Positions 20,539 to 28,990 of a stretch of DNA of 64,000 bases are shown one piece after another (positions within the stretch are counted from its first letter, which is position 1; every line of letters begins with the position of its first letter). Location: contig NZ_FQTT01000013.1 in NCBI RefSeq assembly GCF_900098745.1, forward strand, positions 211,846 to 275,845, read 5' to 3'. The translations under genes were made by a program, and so were the position numbers. This DNA is from Actinomyces glycerinitolerans (GTDB lineage: Bacteria > Actinomycetota > Actinomycetes > Actinomycetales > Actinomycetaceae). The notes beneath the pieces are model-generated. The model was given only the letters and a program-made list of their open reading frames with translations. It was not told the DNA's origin and ran no database searches.

Positions 20539-23082
20539 ATGCCGAAGTCCGCCCCGCCGACGCCCCCGCCCACCGACCATCTCATCGTCGAGCAGGACCT
20601 GCCCACGGAGATGCGCACCTCCTTCCTGGAGTACGCCTACTCCGTCATCTACGCGCGCGCCCTGCCGGATGCCCGGGACGGGCTCAAGCCGGTACAGCGG
20701 CGCATCCTGTTCCAGATGGACCGGATGGGACTGCGCCCGGACCGGCCGCACGTGAAGTCCTCCCGCGTGGTCGGCGACGTCATGGGGCGGCTGCACCCGC
20801 ACGGGGACGTGGCCATTTATGAGGCGCTGGTGCGGCTGGCGCAGCCCTTCACCATGCGACTGCCGCTGGTGGACGGGCACGGCAACTTCGGCTCCCTGGA
20901 CGACGGCCCCGCCGCGCCCCGCTATACGGAGGCGCGGCTGGCCGCACCCGCCCTGTCGCTCACGGCGGACATCGACGAGGACACGGTCGATTTCGCCCCC
21001 AACTACGACTACACCCTCACCGAGCCGGAGGTGCTGCCGGCGGCCTTCCCGAACCTGCTGGTCAACGGCGCCTCCGGCATCGCGGTGGGCATGGCCACCA
21101 ATATGCCGCCGCACAACCTCACCGAGGTGGTGGCGGCGGCCCGGCACCTGCTGGCGCATCCGGACGCCACCCTGGAGGAGCTGATGGCCTTCGTGCCGGG
21201 GCCGGATCTTCCGGCCGGCGGCATGATCGTGGGCCTGGACGGGATCCGGGAGGCCTACCGCACCGGCCGCGGCAAGTTCTCCACCCGCGCCACGGCCCGC
21301 ATTGAGAACATCACCGCCCGCAAGAAGGGCATTGTGATCACCGAGCTGCCCTACCTGGTGGGGCCGGAGAAGGTGATCGCCCGCATCAAGGAGACGGTGT
21401 CCTCCAAGAAGCTGCAGGGCATCACCGACGTCGCGGACCTGACCGACCGCAAGCACGGCACCCGGCTGGTGATCGGGGTCAAGAACGGCTACAACCCCGA
21501 GGCGGTGCTGGCGCAGCTGTACCGGCACACGCCGCTGGAGGACTCCTTCGGCATCAACAACGTGTGCCTGGTGGACGGCCAGCCGCGCACGCTCGGCCTG
21601 CGGGAGCTGCTGGACGTATTCGTCCGCCACCGTTTGACGGTGGTGGAGCGGCGCACCCGGTTCCGCCTGGGCAAGCGACGCGAGCGCCAGCACCTGGTGG
21701 AGGGCCTGCTGATCGCGATCGTCGACATCGACGAGGTCATTCAGGTGATCCGCTCCAGCGAGGACGCGGCCACGGCCCGCCGGCGCCTGATGCAGGTGTT
21801 CGACCTGTCCGAGCCGCAGGCCAACTACATCCTGGAGCTGCAGCTGCGGCGCCTGACCAAGTTCTCCGTGATCGAGCTGGAGAAGGAGCGCGACGAGCTG
21901 GCGGCCGAGATCGCCGAGCTGGAGGCGATTTTGAACGATGAGTCGCTGCTGCGTGACACCGTGTCCCGCGAGCTGGCGGCGGTGGCGGAAGAGTTCGGCA
22001 CGCCGCGGCGCACCGTGCTGCTGGAGGCAGCCGGGACGGGCGCGGGGGCGCTGAACGGCGGCGTGGGCGCGCCCGGTGGTGCCGGCGCCGGCGCCTCGCA
22101 GGCCATGCGACAGGCCGCCGCGGTCAGCCTGATGGCCGGGACCGGGGAGGTGCCGTTGACGGTGCCGGATGACCCGTGTCGGGTGCTGCTGTCTGCCACC
22201 GGGCTGGTGGCCCGTGTGGGTGGGGCGGAGCCGGTGCCGCGCTCGGGCGGGCGGCAGCGCCATGACGCCCTCGTCTCCCAGGTGGCGACGACGGCGCGCG
22301 GGCACGTCGGTGCGATCACCGATACGGGTCGGCTGGTGCGCATGGAGGTGCTGTCCACCCCGGAGGTGCCGCGCCTGGAGGGGGCGCCGTCGCTGGCCGG
22401 CGGGCAGCCCGCGCGGCTGCTGGCGGATGTCGAGCCGGACGAGCGGATCGTGGGCCTGGTGCCCATCGGCTCCCCCGGAGATACGTCTGGCACCCCGATT
22501 GTGCTGGCCACCGCCGGCGGCGTGGTTAAGCGGGTGAAGCCGGGGAGCGAACCCAAGCACGGCGATGCCTGGGAGGTGATCGCACTGGCCGACGGCGACC
22601 GGGTGGTCTTCGCCGGGGCGGCCGCGGACTCCGACATGCTGGTGCTGGTGACTTCCGATGCCCGCCTGCTGCGCTTCGAGGCGGCCAAGGTGCGCCCGCA
22701 GGGGCGCGGTGCCGGCGGCATGGCGGGGGTGGCCCTGCACGAGGGTGCTCGCGTCGTCGCCGGAGCATCCGTGCCCGTCGACCTGCTGGCCGAGGCCGTG
22801 GTGGTCACAGTCGCGGACGGCGCGGGGGCGCTGCCTGGGACCGGTTCCGGTAGTGTCAAGGTGACCCCGCTGGACCGTTACCCGGCCAAGGGCCGGGCGA
22901 CCGGGGGCGTGCGTGCGCAGCGCTTCCTGCGCGGCGAGGATCAACTGGTGCTCGCCTGGGTGGGGGTCGGTCCGGCCCGGGCCGTGGGCAGTGGCGGCCA
23001 GCCGGTCGACCTGCCGGACCCCGACGAGCGTCGGGACGCCTCCGGCACTCCCCTATCCGCGCCCATTGCCGGGATCGGCTGA
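20539..23082 (+). CDS. parC: Type IIA topoisomerase subunit A (ParC/GyrA-like)
   Basis: 847 residues. Breakage-reunion domain with catalytic Y129 in [12 protein letters not shown] loop [10 protein letters not shown] at 86-95, with Val91 and Glu95 where E. coli GyrA has Ser83 and Asp87. The C-terminal beta-pinwheel has a degenerate GyrA box QGRGAGG near residue 719. A degenerate box, and its place away from dnaA-gyrB, argue for the topoisomerase IV-like paralogue, which decatenates chromosomes with ParE (absent here). An Ala/Gly-rich insert lies at ~505-530. True GyrA cannot be wholly excluded. Confidence 0.88.
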   Translation: MPKSAPPTPPPTDHLIVEQDLPTEMRTSFLEYAYSVIYARALPDARDGLKPVQRRILFQMDRMGLRPDRPHVKSSRVVGDVMGRLHPHGDVAIYEALVRLAQPFTMRLPLVDGHGNFGSLDDGPAAPRYTEARLAAPALSLTADIDEDTVDFAPNYDYTLTEPEVLPAAFPNLLVNGASGIAVGMATNMPPHNLTEVVAAARHLLAHPDATLEELMAFVPGPDLPAGGMIVGLDGIREAYRTGRGKFSTRATARIENITARKKGIVITELPYLVGPEKVIARIKETVSSKKLQGITDVADLTDRKHGTRLVIGVKNGYNPEAVLAQLYRHTPLEDSFGINNVCLVDGQPRTLGLRELLDVFVRHRLTVVERRTRFRLGKRRERQHLVEGLLIAIVDIDEVIQVIRSSEDAATARRRLMQVFDLSEPQANYILELQLRRLTKFSVIELEKERDELAAEIAELEAILNDESLLRDTVSRELAAVAEEFGTPRRTVLLEAAGTGAGALNGGVGAPGGAGAGASQAMRQAAAVSLMAGTGEVPLTVPDDPCRVLLSATGLVARVGGAEPVPRSGGRQRHDALVSQVATTARGHVGAITDTGRLVRMEVLSTPEVPRLEGAPSLAGGQPARLLADVEPDERIVGLVPIGSPGDTSGTPIVLATAGGVVKRVKPGSEPKHGDAWEVIALADGDRVVFAGAAADSDMLVLVTSDARLLRFEAAKVRPQGRGAGGMAGVALHEGARVVAGASVPVDLLAEAVVVTVADGAGALPGTGSGSVKVTPLDRYPAKGRATGGVRAQRFLRGEDQLVLAWVGVGPARAVGSGGQPVDLPDPDERRDASGTPLSAPIAGIG

Positions 23083-23125
23083 GCGGCATCCCGACCTCCC
23101 GCCCCGTGCCGGTGCGATGCACGAC

Positions 23126-24145
23126 CTAGGGCTGGCGGGTGTTGGTGTTCAGGGCCTGGATCTCAGCGACTGGGATCTCAACAGTGCTGGTAGTGGTCAG
23201 GGCACCCAGGTAACCCGAACGATCCGTAGTCGACTTCCACGACGCGCTGTACTGGACATCGACATTCATCGGGGTAGTGCCGCCCAGATGAGCGCTGGAA
23301 CGGTCGAATACGATAACGCAGTCGGTGCCCTTAGCATCGTTAGCAGGAGTCCACGGAATCCCGAAGCCCGTGCAATCGGCCTCGGCGTCCTGCGCCGAAA
23401 GATCCAGCCCCGACGATGTAGCAATAACCGTCACGCTGGTCGAGCCCACCGCGGCAACAATCTCCACCCGCGTAGGTGTATCCGCCGTAGCCCACACCCA
23501 GGTATCAAAACCGACAACAGTCGCTTGGGACTCACCGATCGTAGGATTCCGGTCAATGCTAGGAGACGGAATGTCCGCGCTCACGCTCGTCCACACCGCA
23601 GACGCCAACGCGGCCGGATCTACCTCAGAGTCCGGAGGGTCCTCGCCCTCGGCCACCCACACGTGCCACGGGTGCTCTGCGTTGAACTCCCGTGCCGCCT
23701 CAACGTAAGCGTCTTGATCCGCAAAGGCCGACTCGTCGCAGTAGCGCGTCCACCAGCGCCCCGTGGTGTCGTCTACATAGTCCTCCCAGCCCGGGTACAT
23801 GGCGGCCACCGCCCTGTTCGCCTTCTCATCGCCGAATCCGCCAATGAACTCGGCCGCTTCCGCTCCCGTACGGCCAGGCTTGTATCCGCACGACGGCGCC
23901 ACCGACGTCACCTGCGAGGCCGTAGACGTTACGGCATCCGCAGCCCCACCGCTGGCCATCGTGTACGTCACCTTCACCGACGCCTCCAACGACACTCCGC
24001 CATCGGACGACTGCGAACCACCAACCGACACCGTCGTATCCGGACGCGTTGAGTCCCCGTCGACCGCAGCCGCAGTGGGTGTCGGAAGAGCGACGCAAAG
24101 CACCAGCGCCAGGATAGGCGATATGACGGCTCTCGATTTACGCAT
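23126..24145 (-). CDS. Secreted PKD-like cysteine-containing protein (cassette copy A)
   Basis: 339 residues from ATG 24145. Signal peptide 1-~27 (ILALVLCVALPTPTAAA). Four cysteine-bearing blocks: APSCGYKPGRT, TRYCDESA, ADCTGFGIPW and KGTDCVIVF. The NPTIGESQATVVGFDTWVWA segment and the C..G.GIPW....C...F.RSSA pattern resemble a family of exported actinobacterial PKD/Ig-like proteins of unknown role. It pairs with the lipoprotein upstream (stop/start share one base, TGATG). A paralogue at 46654-47727 shares GFDTWVWATGDTP-type motifs, the GFGIPW block and the C-terminal PVAEIQ(A/T)LNT. Product role unknown. Confidence 0.8.
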   Translation of the reverse strand: MRKSRAVISPILALVLCVALPTPTAAAVDGDSTRPDTTVSVGGSQSSDGGVSLEASVKVTYTMASGGAADAVTSTASQVTSVAPSCGYKPGRTGAEAAEFIGGFGDEKANRAVAAMYPGWEDYVDDTTGRWWTRYCDESAFADQDAYVEAAREFNAEHPWHVWVAEGEDPPDSEVDPAALASAVWTSVSADIPSPSIDRNPTIGESQATVVGFDTWVWATADTPTRVEIVAAVGSTSVTVIATSSGLDLSAQDAEADCTGFGIPWTPANDAKGTDCVIVFDRSSAHLGGTTPMNVDVQYSASWKSTTDRSGYLGALTTTSTVEIPVAEIQALNTNTRQP

Positions 24146-24840
24146 CAGCTCTGCTCCGTAGTGCACTCGTTTTCAGAAACCGCCGTTTCCTCGTACGCAA
24201 CCCAGTTGCCTTCGGCGTCGGGCACCATCTGGATCGAGAACTCGACCAGAGCTTGGACCTCGGGGTCGGTGATGTCGTTGCCGTCAGCATCCGATCGGGT
24301 TGTCTGCGTACGATCAAGACACGTAGTGATGCTTGCGAGTGTGCCGTCGTCAGTAATGGTCACCTCGCTGATCCCGACGCTGACCGGAGGGTTGGAGTGC
24401 TCGCCGTTCAGGTTCGAGTAGTTCTCATAGATCCGATCCAACAAGTCCCCGGTGGCGACCAGGGCGACGTCGTCAATGCCCTCCCCGGTGAACCAGACCC
24501 GCCAGGTGGCCTTGTCGTAGGCCACGTAGTCCGCCAGCACCTGCGCCTGCGCCTCGTCGAGATCCTCCGGGATTGACACCACGTAATAGCCCAGTTCCGC
24601 ATCGGTCAGCGACTCAGCGCTCACCACACCGGCCGCGGCGGCAGACGCTGCGGCCGAGGCGGATGCCTCTGCTGCCGCCGCCGACGCAGCCGCATCCTCC
24701 GAGGCCATCGCCTCCGGATCAAAAGTCGGGATGTCCAGGCCGCCCTCGTCGGAGCCGGACGAGCATGCCATCAGGGACGCCCCCGCCAGCAGCACGGCCC
24801 CCACTACCGCGCCGGCCCGCTTACGCACACCAAACCTCAT
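24145..24840 (-). CDS. Lipoprotein with Ala/Ser-rich linker (cassette copy A)
   Basis: 231 residues from ATG 24840, with GGGAGG six bases upstream. Lipobox ASLMAC, lipidated C26. A low-complexity Ala/Ser/Glu stretch (EASASAAASAAAAG) joins it to a ~150-residue domain beginning YYVVSIPEDLDEAQ, with two cysteines (TTCLDR and ENECTT) and a DADGNDI loop; the pattern recalls NTF2-like exported lipoproteins, weakly. A paralogue at 45923-46657 has the same architecture and IPEDLDE start. It is translated with the PKD-like gene, so the two products may interact outside the membrane (inference). Confidence 0.82.
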   Translation of the reverse strand: MRFGVRKRAGAVVGAVLLAGASLMACSSGSDEGGLDIPTFDPEAMASEDAAASAAAAEASASAAASAAAAGVVSAESLTDAELGYYVVSIPEDLDEAQAQVLADYVAYDKATWRVWFTGEGIDDVALVATGDLLDRIYENYSNLNGEHSNPPVSVGISEVTITDDGTLASITTCLDRTQTTRSDADGNDITDPEVQALVEFSIQMVPDAEGNWVAYEETAVSENECTTEQS

Positions 24841-24976
24841 CAGGAACCTCCCAGGAACATCGCGCACGGGAAAATCACAATTTGACCATAGCAGCCATCG
24901 GAGTGCGCTACCAGACCCGATAGAACCTCAAACGAGACGGTTGTGTGAGCTGGCGCACACCCATCCTGCGTAACGA

Positions 24977-24992
24977 CACGGTACGGTAACGG
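24977..24992 (+). repeat. 16-bp motif shared upstream of DUF6571-like genes (copy 1)
   Basis: CACGGTACGGTAACGG, 36 bases before the small gene that precedes the first DUF6571-like gene. It matches 14 of 16 positions of 28894-28909, upstream of the second one. Could include a shared -10 (TACGGT/TATGGT fit TANNNT) or an operator. Confidence 0.4.
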
Positions 24993-25028
24993 CAGTTTTG
25001 TTCCTCGAACCCTGCTGGGAGGCCATGC

Positions 25029-25205
25029 ATGTGCGGCGACGCTGACAGCACCGATGGGGATCTTCAGAAGAACCTCTACCGGGACGCCATCGGGGACCAC
25101 TCCTCGGATCTCAATGCGGCGATTGCCTTCTCCCTTACTCCGCCTAACGGCTTCGGTCATGTCTGTACGAAGGTGTGTCAAGACGTGGCAGCGGCCTGGG
25201 AGTGA
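25029..25205 (+). CDS. Small 58-residue protein preceding DUF6571-like gene
   Basis: Reads MCGDADSTDGDLQKNLYR... to AAAWE. The start is well supported by GGGAGG at 25017-25022, six bases upstream, and the frame is open only here. It has three cysteines (C2 and HVCTKVC), a charged N terminus and no signal peptide or membrane segment. It ends 61 bases before the first DUF6571-like gene, so it is probably co-transcribed. A small gene (47794-48114) stands in the same place before the third DUF6571-like gene, but the sequences are not alike. Function unknown; a chaperone or partner is speculation. Confidence 0.7.
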   Translation: MCGDADSTDGDLQKNLYRDAIGDHSSDLNAAIAFSLTPPNGFGHVCTKVCQDVAAAWE

Positions 25206-25266
25206 GGCTCCGTCTGCCACGCAATGGTGGATATTTCCTGGCCCTGTTTGAGGAGGATGTGCGGTC

Positions 25267-27303
25267 ATGACGTTGGTCAAGGTCAATATTGAGGATCTGC
25301 GTTCCGCGGCCACCTCTCTGTCCGGTCTTGCGGACAGTGTGGAGGACTTGTATGACACCAGCGCGTCGGAGGGACGCAGACTGTACCTGTCGACGTCGTC
25401 CCTGGCGGAGGTTCCTGGTTACGTGGAAAGCCTGCAAGACGAGTCGACCTTCCTGTCGGCGAAGGTCGACTGGATTGTGCTGATCAACTCCGACAGTGAG
25501 GGCAACCTGCCCGAGTCCGGGGAGGTGAGCTATGAGGTCGATGGCGAGGACCCGGACACCCTGGAGGAGATGGAGACCGCTCTTGGCGAGGCGATCGCGT
25601 CTCTCGGCACCGACATCGCTACCTCCGACTATGAGAAGGGCGATCCGCGCCTGGAGACCCTGAGCAAGTATCTGGACACGTGGGGCGGCAACGAGAACGT
25701 TAATGCTGCCCTGTTCAGCAGTCTGGGTCCCGATGGGACGCTGGCACTGACCGAGGCGGTGGGCAACCATGCGGGCCTGACCTACAGTGCCAGCGACTCC
25801 GAGCGCGAGATGGCCCAGAAGACACTCGCGCAGCTCAAGGAGGGACTCGAGATCGCTACCAAGCAGTGGGAGCCGGACTACGCCCAGCAGTTCGGTGCCG
25901 ACCTGGTGGAGGCAGCAGCGTGCCCGGATCCTGACTCCTCTTACTACCGGCTTGAGAACCGCAATGAGTCCCTAACCTACCTCCTGTACGACACCACCGC
26001 AGGCAATAAGTTCATCCTGGGTACGGCGGAGAAGATGGATGAGCTACAGCACGAGGCCGACGAACGCGGCATGCCGAGCCCATGGAACTGGGGTACGCCG
26101 TCACGCTTCCTCCCAGCAATGATCAACGAGGCGGACGAGGCCTGGGCCCTGGACATTCCCTCGATCATCATGCACGACCTGGGAGGCCACCCCTACGCTT
26201 CCTACGAGTTCTTCTCCGGCGACGATGGTCGGGTCGACTACTGGGCGGGCCAGTACGCCTATGACAGCGGTGATCTGTCCGGTATCGCTGCCGCCCTGGA
26301 CTCCGCCTCGACCCCCCCGTACCTTATGAGAGCCCACAAGCAGGAAACGGCCAGCATTGCCGCGCGCGGCCTTGAGGCCCTCACCGGCCGGGACGACTTC
26401 GGCGTCGAACGCAGCCAACGGGGAGTCGAGGGAGCCCAGTCACTTGAGCACATCCTTGAGACCTACATGGACTCCCTGGTCGACACTTATGCGGACTCAC
26501 TTAGCAGACCCGGAGGAAGCGATCTGACCTACGACCTCACCACAGCAGCCGGCCAAACAATCGCCGACAGCCCCTGGTTCAGCGAGGAGACATTGGATGC
26601 GGTACTCGGAGTCGTCGGTCGCGACGGACAGGCCCTCATCGACCTGCGCACCGCCGTCAACAGCGCCGAACTCAAATCAGTGCCCCAAGGAACCACCCGT
26701 GACCAGCTTACTGTAATTGCAAATGACTGGGGCGCCACCGAGGGCAGCATAGCCAATGCCATTGGTACCGGCGCCATTGACGCGGAGAAATCAAACGATG
26801 AGTATGCGCAGGCCTGGATCGATCTGGCAGGCAAGCCCGCCTCCGAGCTAGCAGGCCTGGTCAAAACCTTCGCCCCACCGGGAACCACCAAGGGTGCTGG
26901 CTGGGCCTCGGACGCCCTGATCAACCACCTCCAGCAAGAGGCAAGCAACACTTGGGCGAGCAATGCGGACGCAGAAACTGACAGGCAGGAAGTCATTGCT
27001 GACGAGGCTTACCGCTCCTACATGCGCAGGCTACTTTGGGCGGCTGATACCGCTGGCCTAAACGGATACCAAGACCCCAATTCCGGCCAAGAGCTGAACA
27101 GTGACAGCATCACCAGCGTTCAAGAGCCGGACGGCACCTACAGACTCATCACCCCGCAAGAATACGAACGTCTGAGCGACGAAGACAAGGCAACTGCGGA
27201 CACCCAGCTGGAAAGCCTAGCGAAGAGCGCAGATGGAATGGGAACCGCTAGCGCCAACGTCAAGACCCACTTCGATCAGCAGTTCCAGGAACGCTACTCA
27301 TGA
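25267..27303 (+). CDS. DUF6571-like large protein with WXG/LXG-type N terminus (copy 1)
   Basis: 678 residues, no signal peptide. Residues 1-~60 (VNIEDLRSAATSLSGLADSVEDLY) form a helical segment like the start of WXG100/LXG export domains. From ~135 a conserved helical body begins: NAALFSSLGPDGTLALTEAV, RNESLTYLLYD, IPSIIMHDLGG, FFSGDDGRVDYW, then a C-terminal region YRSYMRRLLWAADTAGLNGYQDP and LITPQEYERLSDED. I assign it to the DUF6571 type from memory of this architecture; not verified. RBS GAGGAGG upstream of ATG. Its stop overlaps the lipoprotein start (ATGA). Export by the nearby EssC-type system is inference. Confidence 0.75.
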   Translation: MTLVKVNIEDLRSAATSLSGLADSVEDLYDTSASEGRRLYLSTSSLAEVPGYVESLQDESTFLSAKVDWIVLINSDSEGNLPESGEVSYEVDGEDPDTLEEMETALGEAIASLGTDIATSDYEKGDPRLETLSKYLDTWGGNENVNAALFSSLGPDGTLALTEAVGNHAGLTYSASDSEREMAQKTLAQLKEGLEIATKQWEPDYAQQFGADLVEAAACPDPDSSYYRLENRNESLTYLLYDTTAGNKFILGTAEKMDELQHEADERGMPSPWNWGTPSRFLPAMINEADEAWALDIPSIIMHDLGGHPYASYEFFSGDDGRVDYWAGQYAYDSGDLSGIAAALDSASTPPYLMRAHKQETASIAARGLEALTGRDDFGVERSQRGVEGAQSLEHILETYMDSLVDTYADSLSRPGGSDLTYDLTTAAGQTIADSPWFSEETLDAVLGVVGRDGQALIDLRTAVNSAELKSVPQGTTRDQLTVIANDWGATEGSIANAIGTGAIDAEKSNDEYAQAWIDLAGKPASELAGLVKTFAPPGTTKGAGWASDALINHLQQEASNTWASNADAETDRQEVIADEAYRSYMRRLLWAADTAGLNGYQDPNSGQELNSDSITSVQEPDGTYRLITPQEYERLSDEDKATADTQLESLAKSADGMGTASANVKTHFDQQFQERYS

Positions 27304-28041
27304 GCCACACACATAGCTTTCGATCATTCTTGATTCTGGCGCTAGCGACAGGCATGTTAGCTGCATGCGGTCACGGTGGCACCGATCAGGAGGCGACCGC
27401 CACCCCGGAGCCAATCCCCGCCACCGCCCTGACACTCGCGGACATCCCCGGAGCAACCACACAGGCCGCCTACCACGGAATACGCATGGAAGTGCTCTGC
27501 AGAGGTATCGAAGAGGGCATTCGGAGTATTGCTCTGTTGTTAGAGCCGGACCACCCAGTCACCATCGGGTATGAAGTGGGTGATGCCACGGTTTATGAGA
27601 CACTCACCCTCGGCCTGAACACTATATGGCCCAACGGGCGTTTCGCCGGTATTGCCAAGGATATTGCCGCTTGCGACGGCACTGAACTCACCACCCAGTA
27701 CTGGCCCGAAGACATAATACAGTCCGGAGAGGGCGTCTTTCACGCCACCGCGGGTCTGCCGGACACCCGCGGGCTTCACCATCACCACGACCGGTGAGGA
27801 TGGTGCTCAGCACCACATTGAGCGCATCTACGCCGCCGTCACCACCAATGACGGGAGGGAGCCCGGCATCATCGTCCTGACCACCGTATCCAACACCGAC
27901 CAACCCGCCACCCCCGCACCCCTGGACCTACTCGACACCGCACTCCAACGCGCCGACGCCACCCTCGACCCCACCGCCATCACCACCGACCTCGGACCCC
28001 ACACCACACCCCAACCCACCAACACCCCCCAGCAAGAGTGA
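27300..28041 (+). pseudogene. Frameshifted lipoprotein (copy 1 of three)
   Basis: Begins with lipobox MLAAC (C23) and GHGGTDQEATATPEPIP, and is collinear with the copies at 28131 and 30829. At about 27768-27780 it is two bases shorter than copy 2, so the frame closes at 27797 (165 residues). The lost 3' part (GFTITTTGEDGAQ..., to PHTTPQPTNTPQQE, stop 28039-28041) is intact in another frame. ATG overlaps the stop of the DUF6571-like gene. Two later intact copies may make it redundant. Confidence 0.8.
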
Positions 28042-28130
28042 TTGTCGTGACGGCAACTTCAGCAAGCACCCGACAGGAGTGGCGTAACGCCCGCCCACCC
28101 AGACGACGCCGAAACATGAGCGCCATTCTC

Positions 28131-28865
28131 ATGAGCTACACACGTAGTCTTTGCTCGTCCTTGGTGCTGGTACTGGCGGTCGGCCTGGTCGCTGCCTGTG
28201 GTCATGGTGGCGCTGATCAGGAGGCTACCGCCACTCCGGAGCCCATTCCCACCACGGCCCTGGCGCTCGCGGACATCCCAGGCGCAACCAGTCAGACCGC
28301 CTACCCCGGAATGCGTGTGGAAGTGATTTGCAAACGCATCGAAAACAGCATCTACAAACTCGTCCTACTGTCTGAGCCTGACCACGCGGTCACCGTCGAG
28401 TATGAAGTGGGCGATGCCACTGTGTATGAGACTCTCACCCTCGCCCTGACCACTATAAGGCCCAACGGGAGTTTCGCCAGCATTGCTGAGGATGTAGCCG
28501 TCTGCGACGGCACCGATCGGACCACCCAGTTCTGGTCCAACGGCGCACCCGATCCCGAGCACGGCGTCCTCCACGCCACCGCGGGCCTGCCGGACACCCT
28601 GGCAGGTTTCACCATCACCACGACCGGTGAGGATGGCGCCCAGCATCATATTGAGCGCATCTACGCCGCCGTCACCACCAACAACGGCGAGTACCCCGGC
28701 ATCATCGTGCTGACCACCGTGTCCAACACCGACCAACCCGCAACACCAGCGCCCCTGGACCTGCTCGACGCCGCACTCCAACGCGCCGATGCGACCCTGG
28801 ACCCCACCGCCATCACCACCGACCTCGGCCCCCACACCACACCCCAACCCACCAACACCCCTTAG
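28131..28865 (+). CDS. Lipoprotein (copy 2 of three)
   Basis: 244 residues from ATG 28131, chosen because it aligns with the starts of the other copies (an ATG at 28116 and longer frame to 28038 also exist). Lipobox GLVAAC (C23). The exported domain has two cysteines (EVICKRIE, VAVCDGTD), a VEYEVGDATVYETL strand, and a C-terminal region ITTTGEDGAQHHIERIYAAV ending in a Thr/Pro-rich tail. The pattern faintly recalls PknH-sensor/LppH-type lipoproteins; unproven. There is no DUF6571-like gene directly before it, unlike copies 1 and 3, so it looks like a tandem duplicate of copy 1. Confidence 0.82.
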   Translation: MSYTRSLCSSLVLVLAVGLVAACGHGGADQEATATPEPIPTTALALADIPGATSQTAYPGMRVEVICKRIENSIYKLVLLSEPDHAVTVEYEVGDATVYETLTLALTTIRPNGSFASIAEDVAVCDGTDRTTQFWSNGAPDPEHGVLHATAGLPDTLAGFTITTTGEDGAQHHIERIYAAVTTNNGEYPGIIVLTTVSNTDQPATPAPLDLLDAALQRADATLDPTAITTDLGPHTTPQPTNTP

Positions 28866-28893
28866 CGGCGAAGACAGCGCAGGAGCATTGAGG

Positions 28894-28909
28894 CACGATA
28901 TGGTAACGG
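28894..28909 (+). repeat. 16-bp motif upstream of DUF6571-like genes (copy 2)
   Basis: CACGATATGGTAACGG, 82 bases before the GTG of the second DUF6571-like gene; followed by a hairpin with inner stem GTCCC/GGGAC (28923-28935) and outer arms GTGCC (28910-28914)/GGCAC (28936-28940). Possible promoter or operator element shared with 24977-24992. Confidence 0.4.
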
Positions 28910-28990
28910 GTGCCGGCATCCAGTCCCGCCGGGACGGCACGCCAGTGTTGTGGACGCCAAACAGCTGCCAGTGATAGATGAGAGGTTGTC

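Noticed and set aside
24405..24425. TTCAGGTTCGAG resembling a tRNA T-arm
   Set aside because: It lies inside a supported lipoprotein gene and no acceptor or anticodon arm can be built around it.
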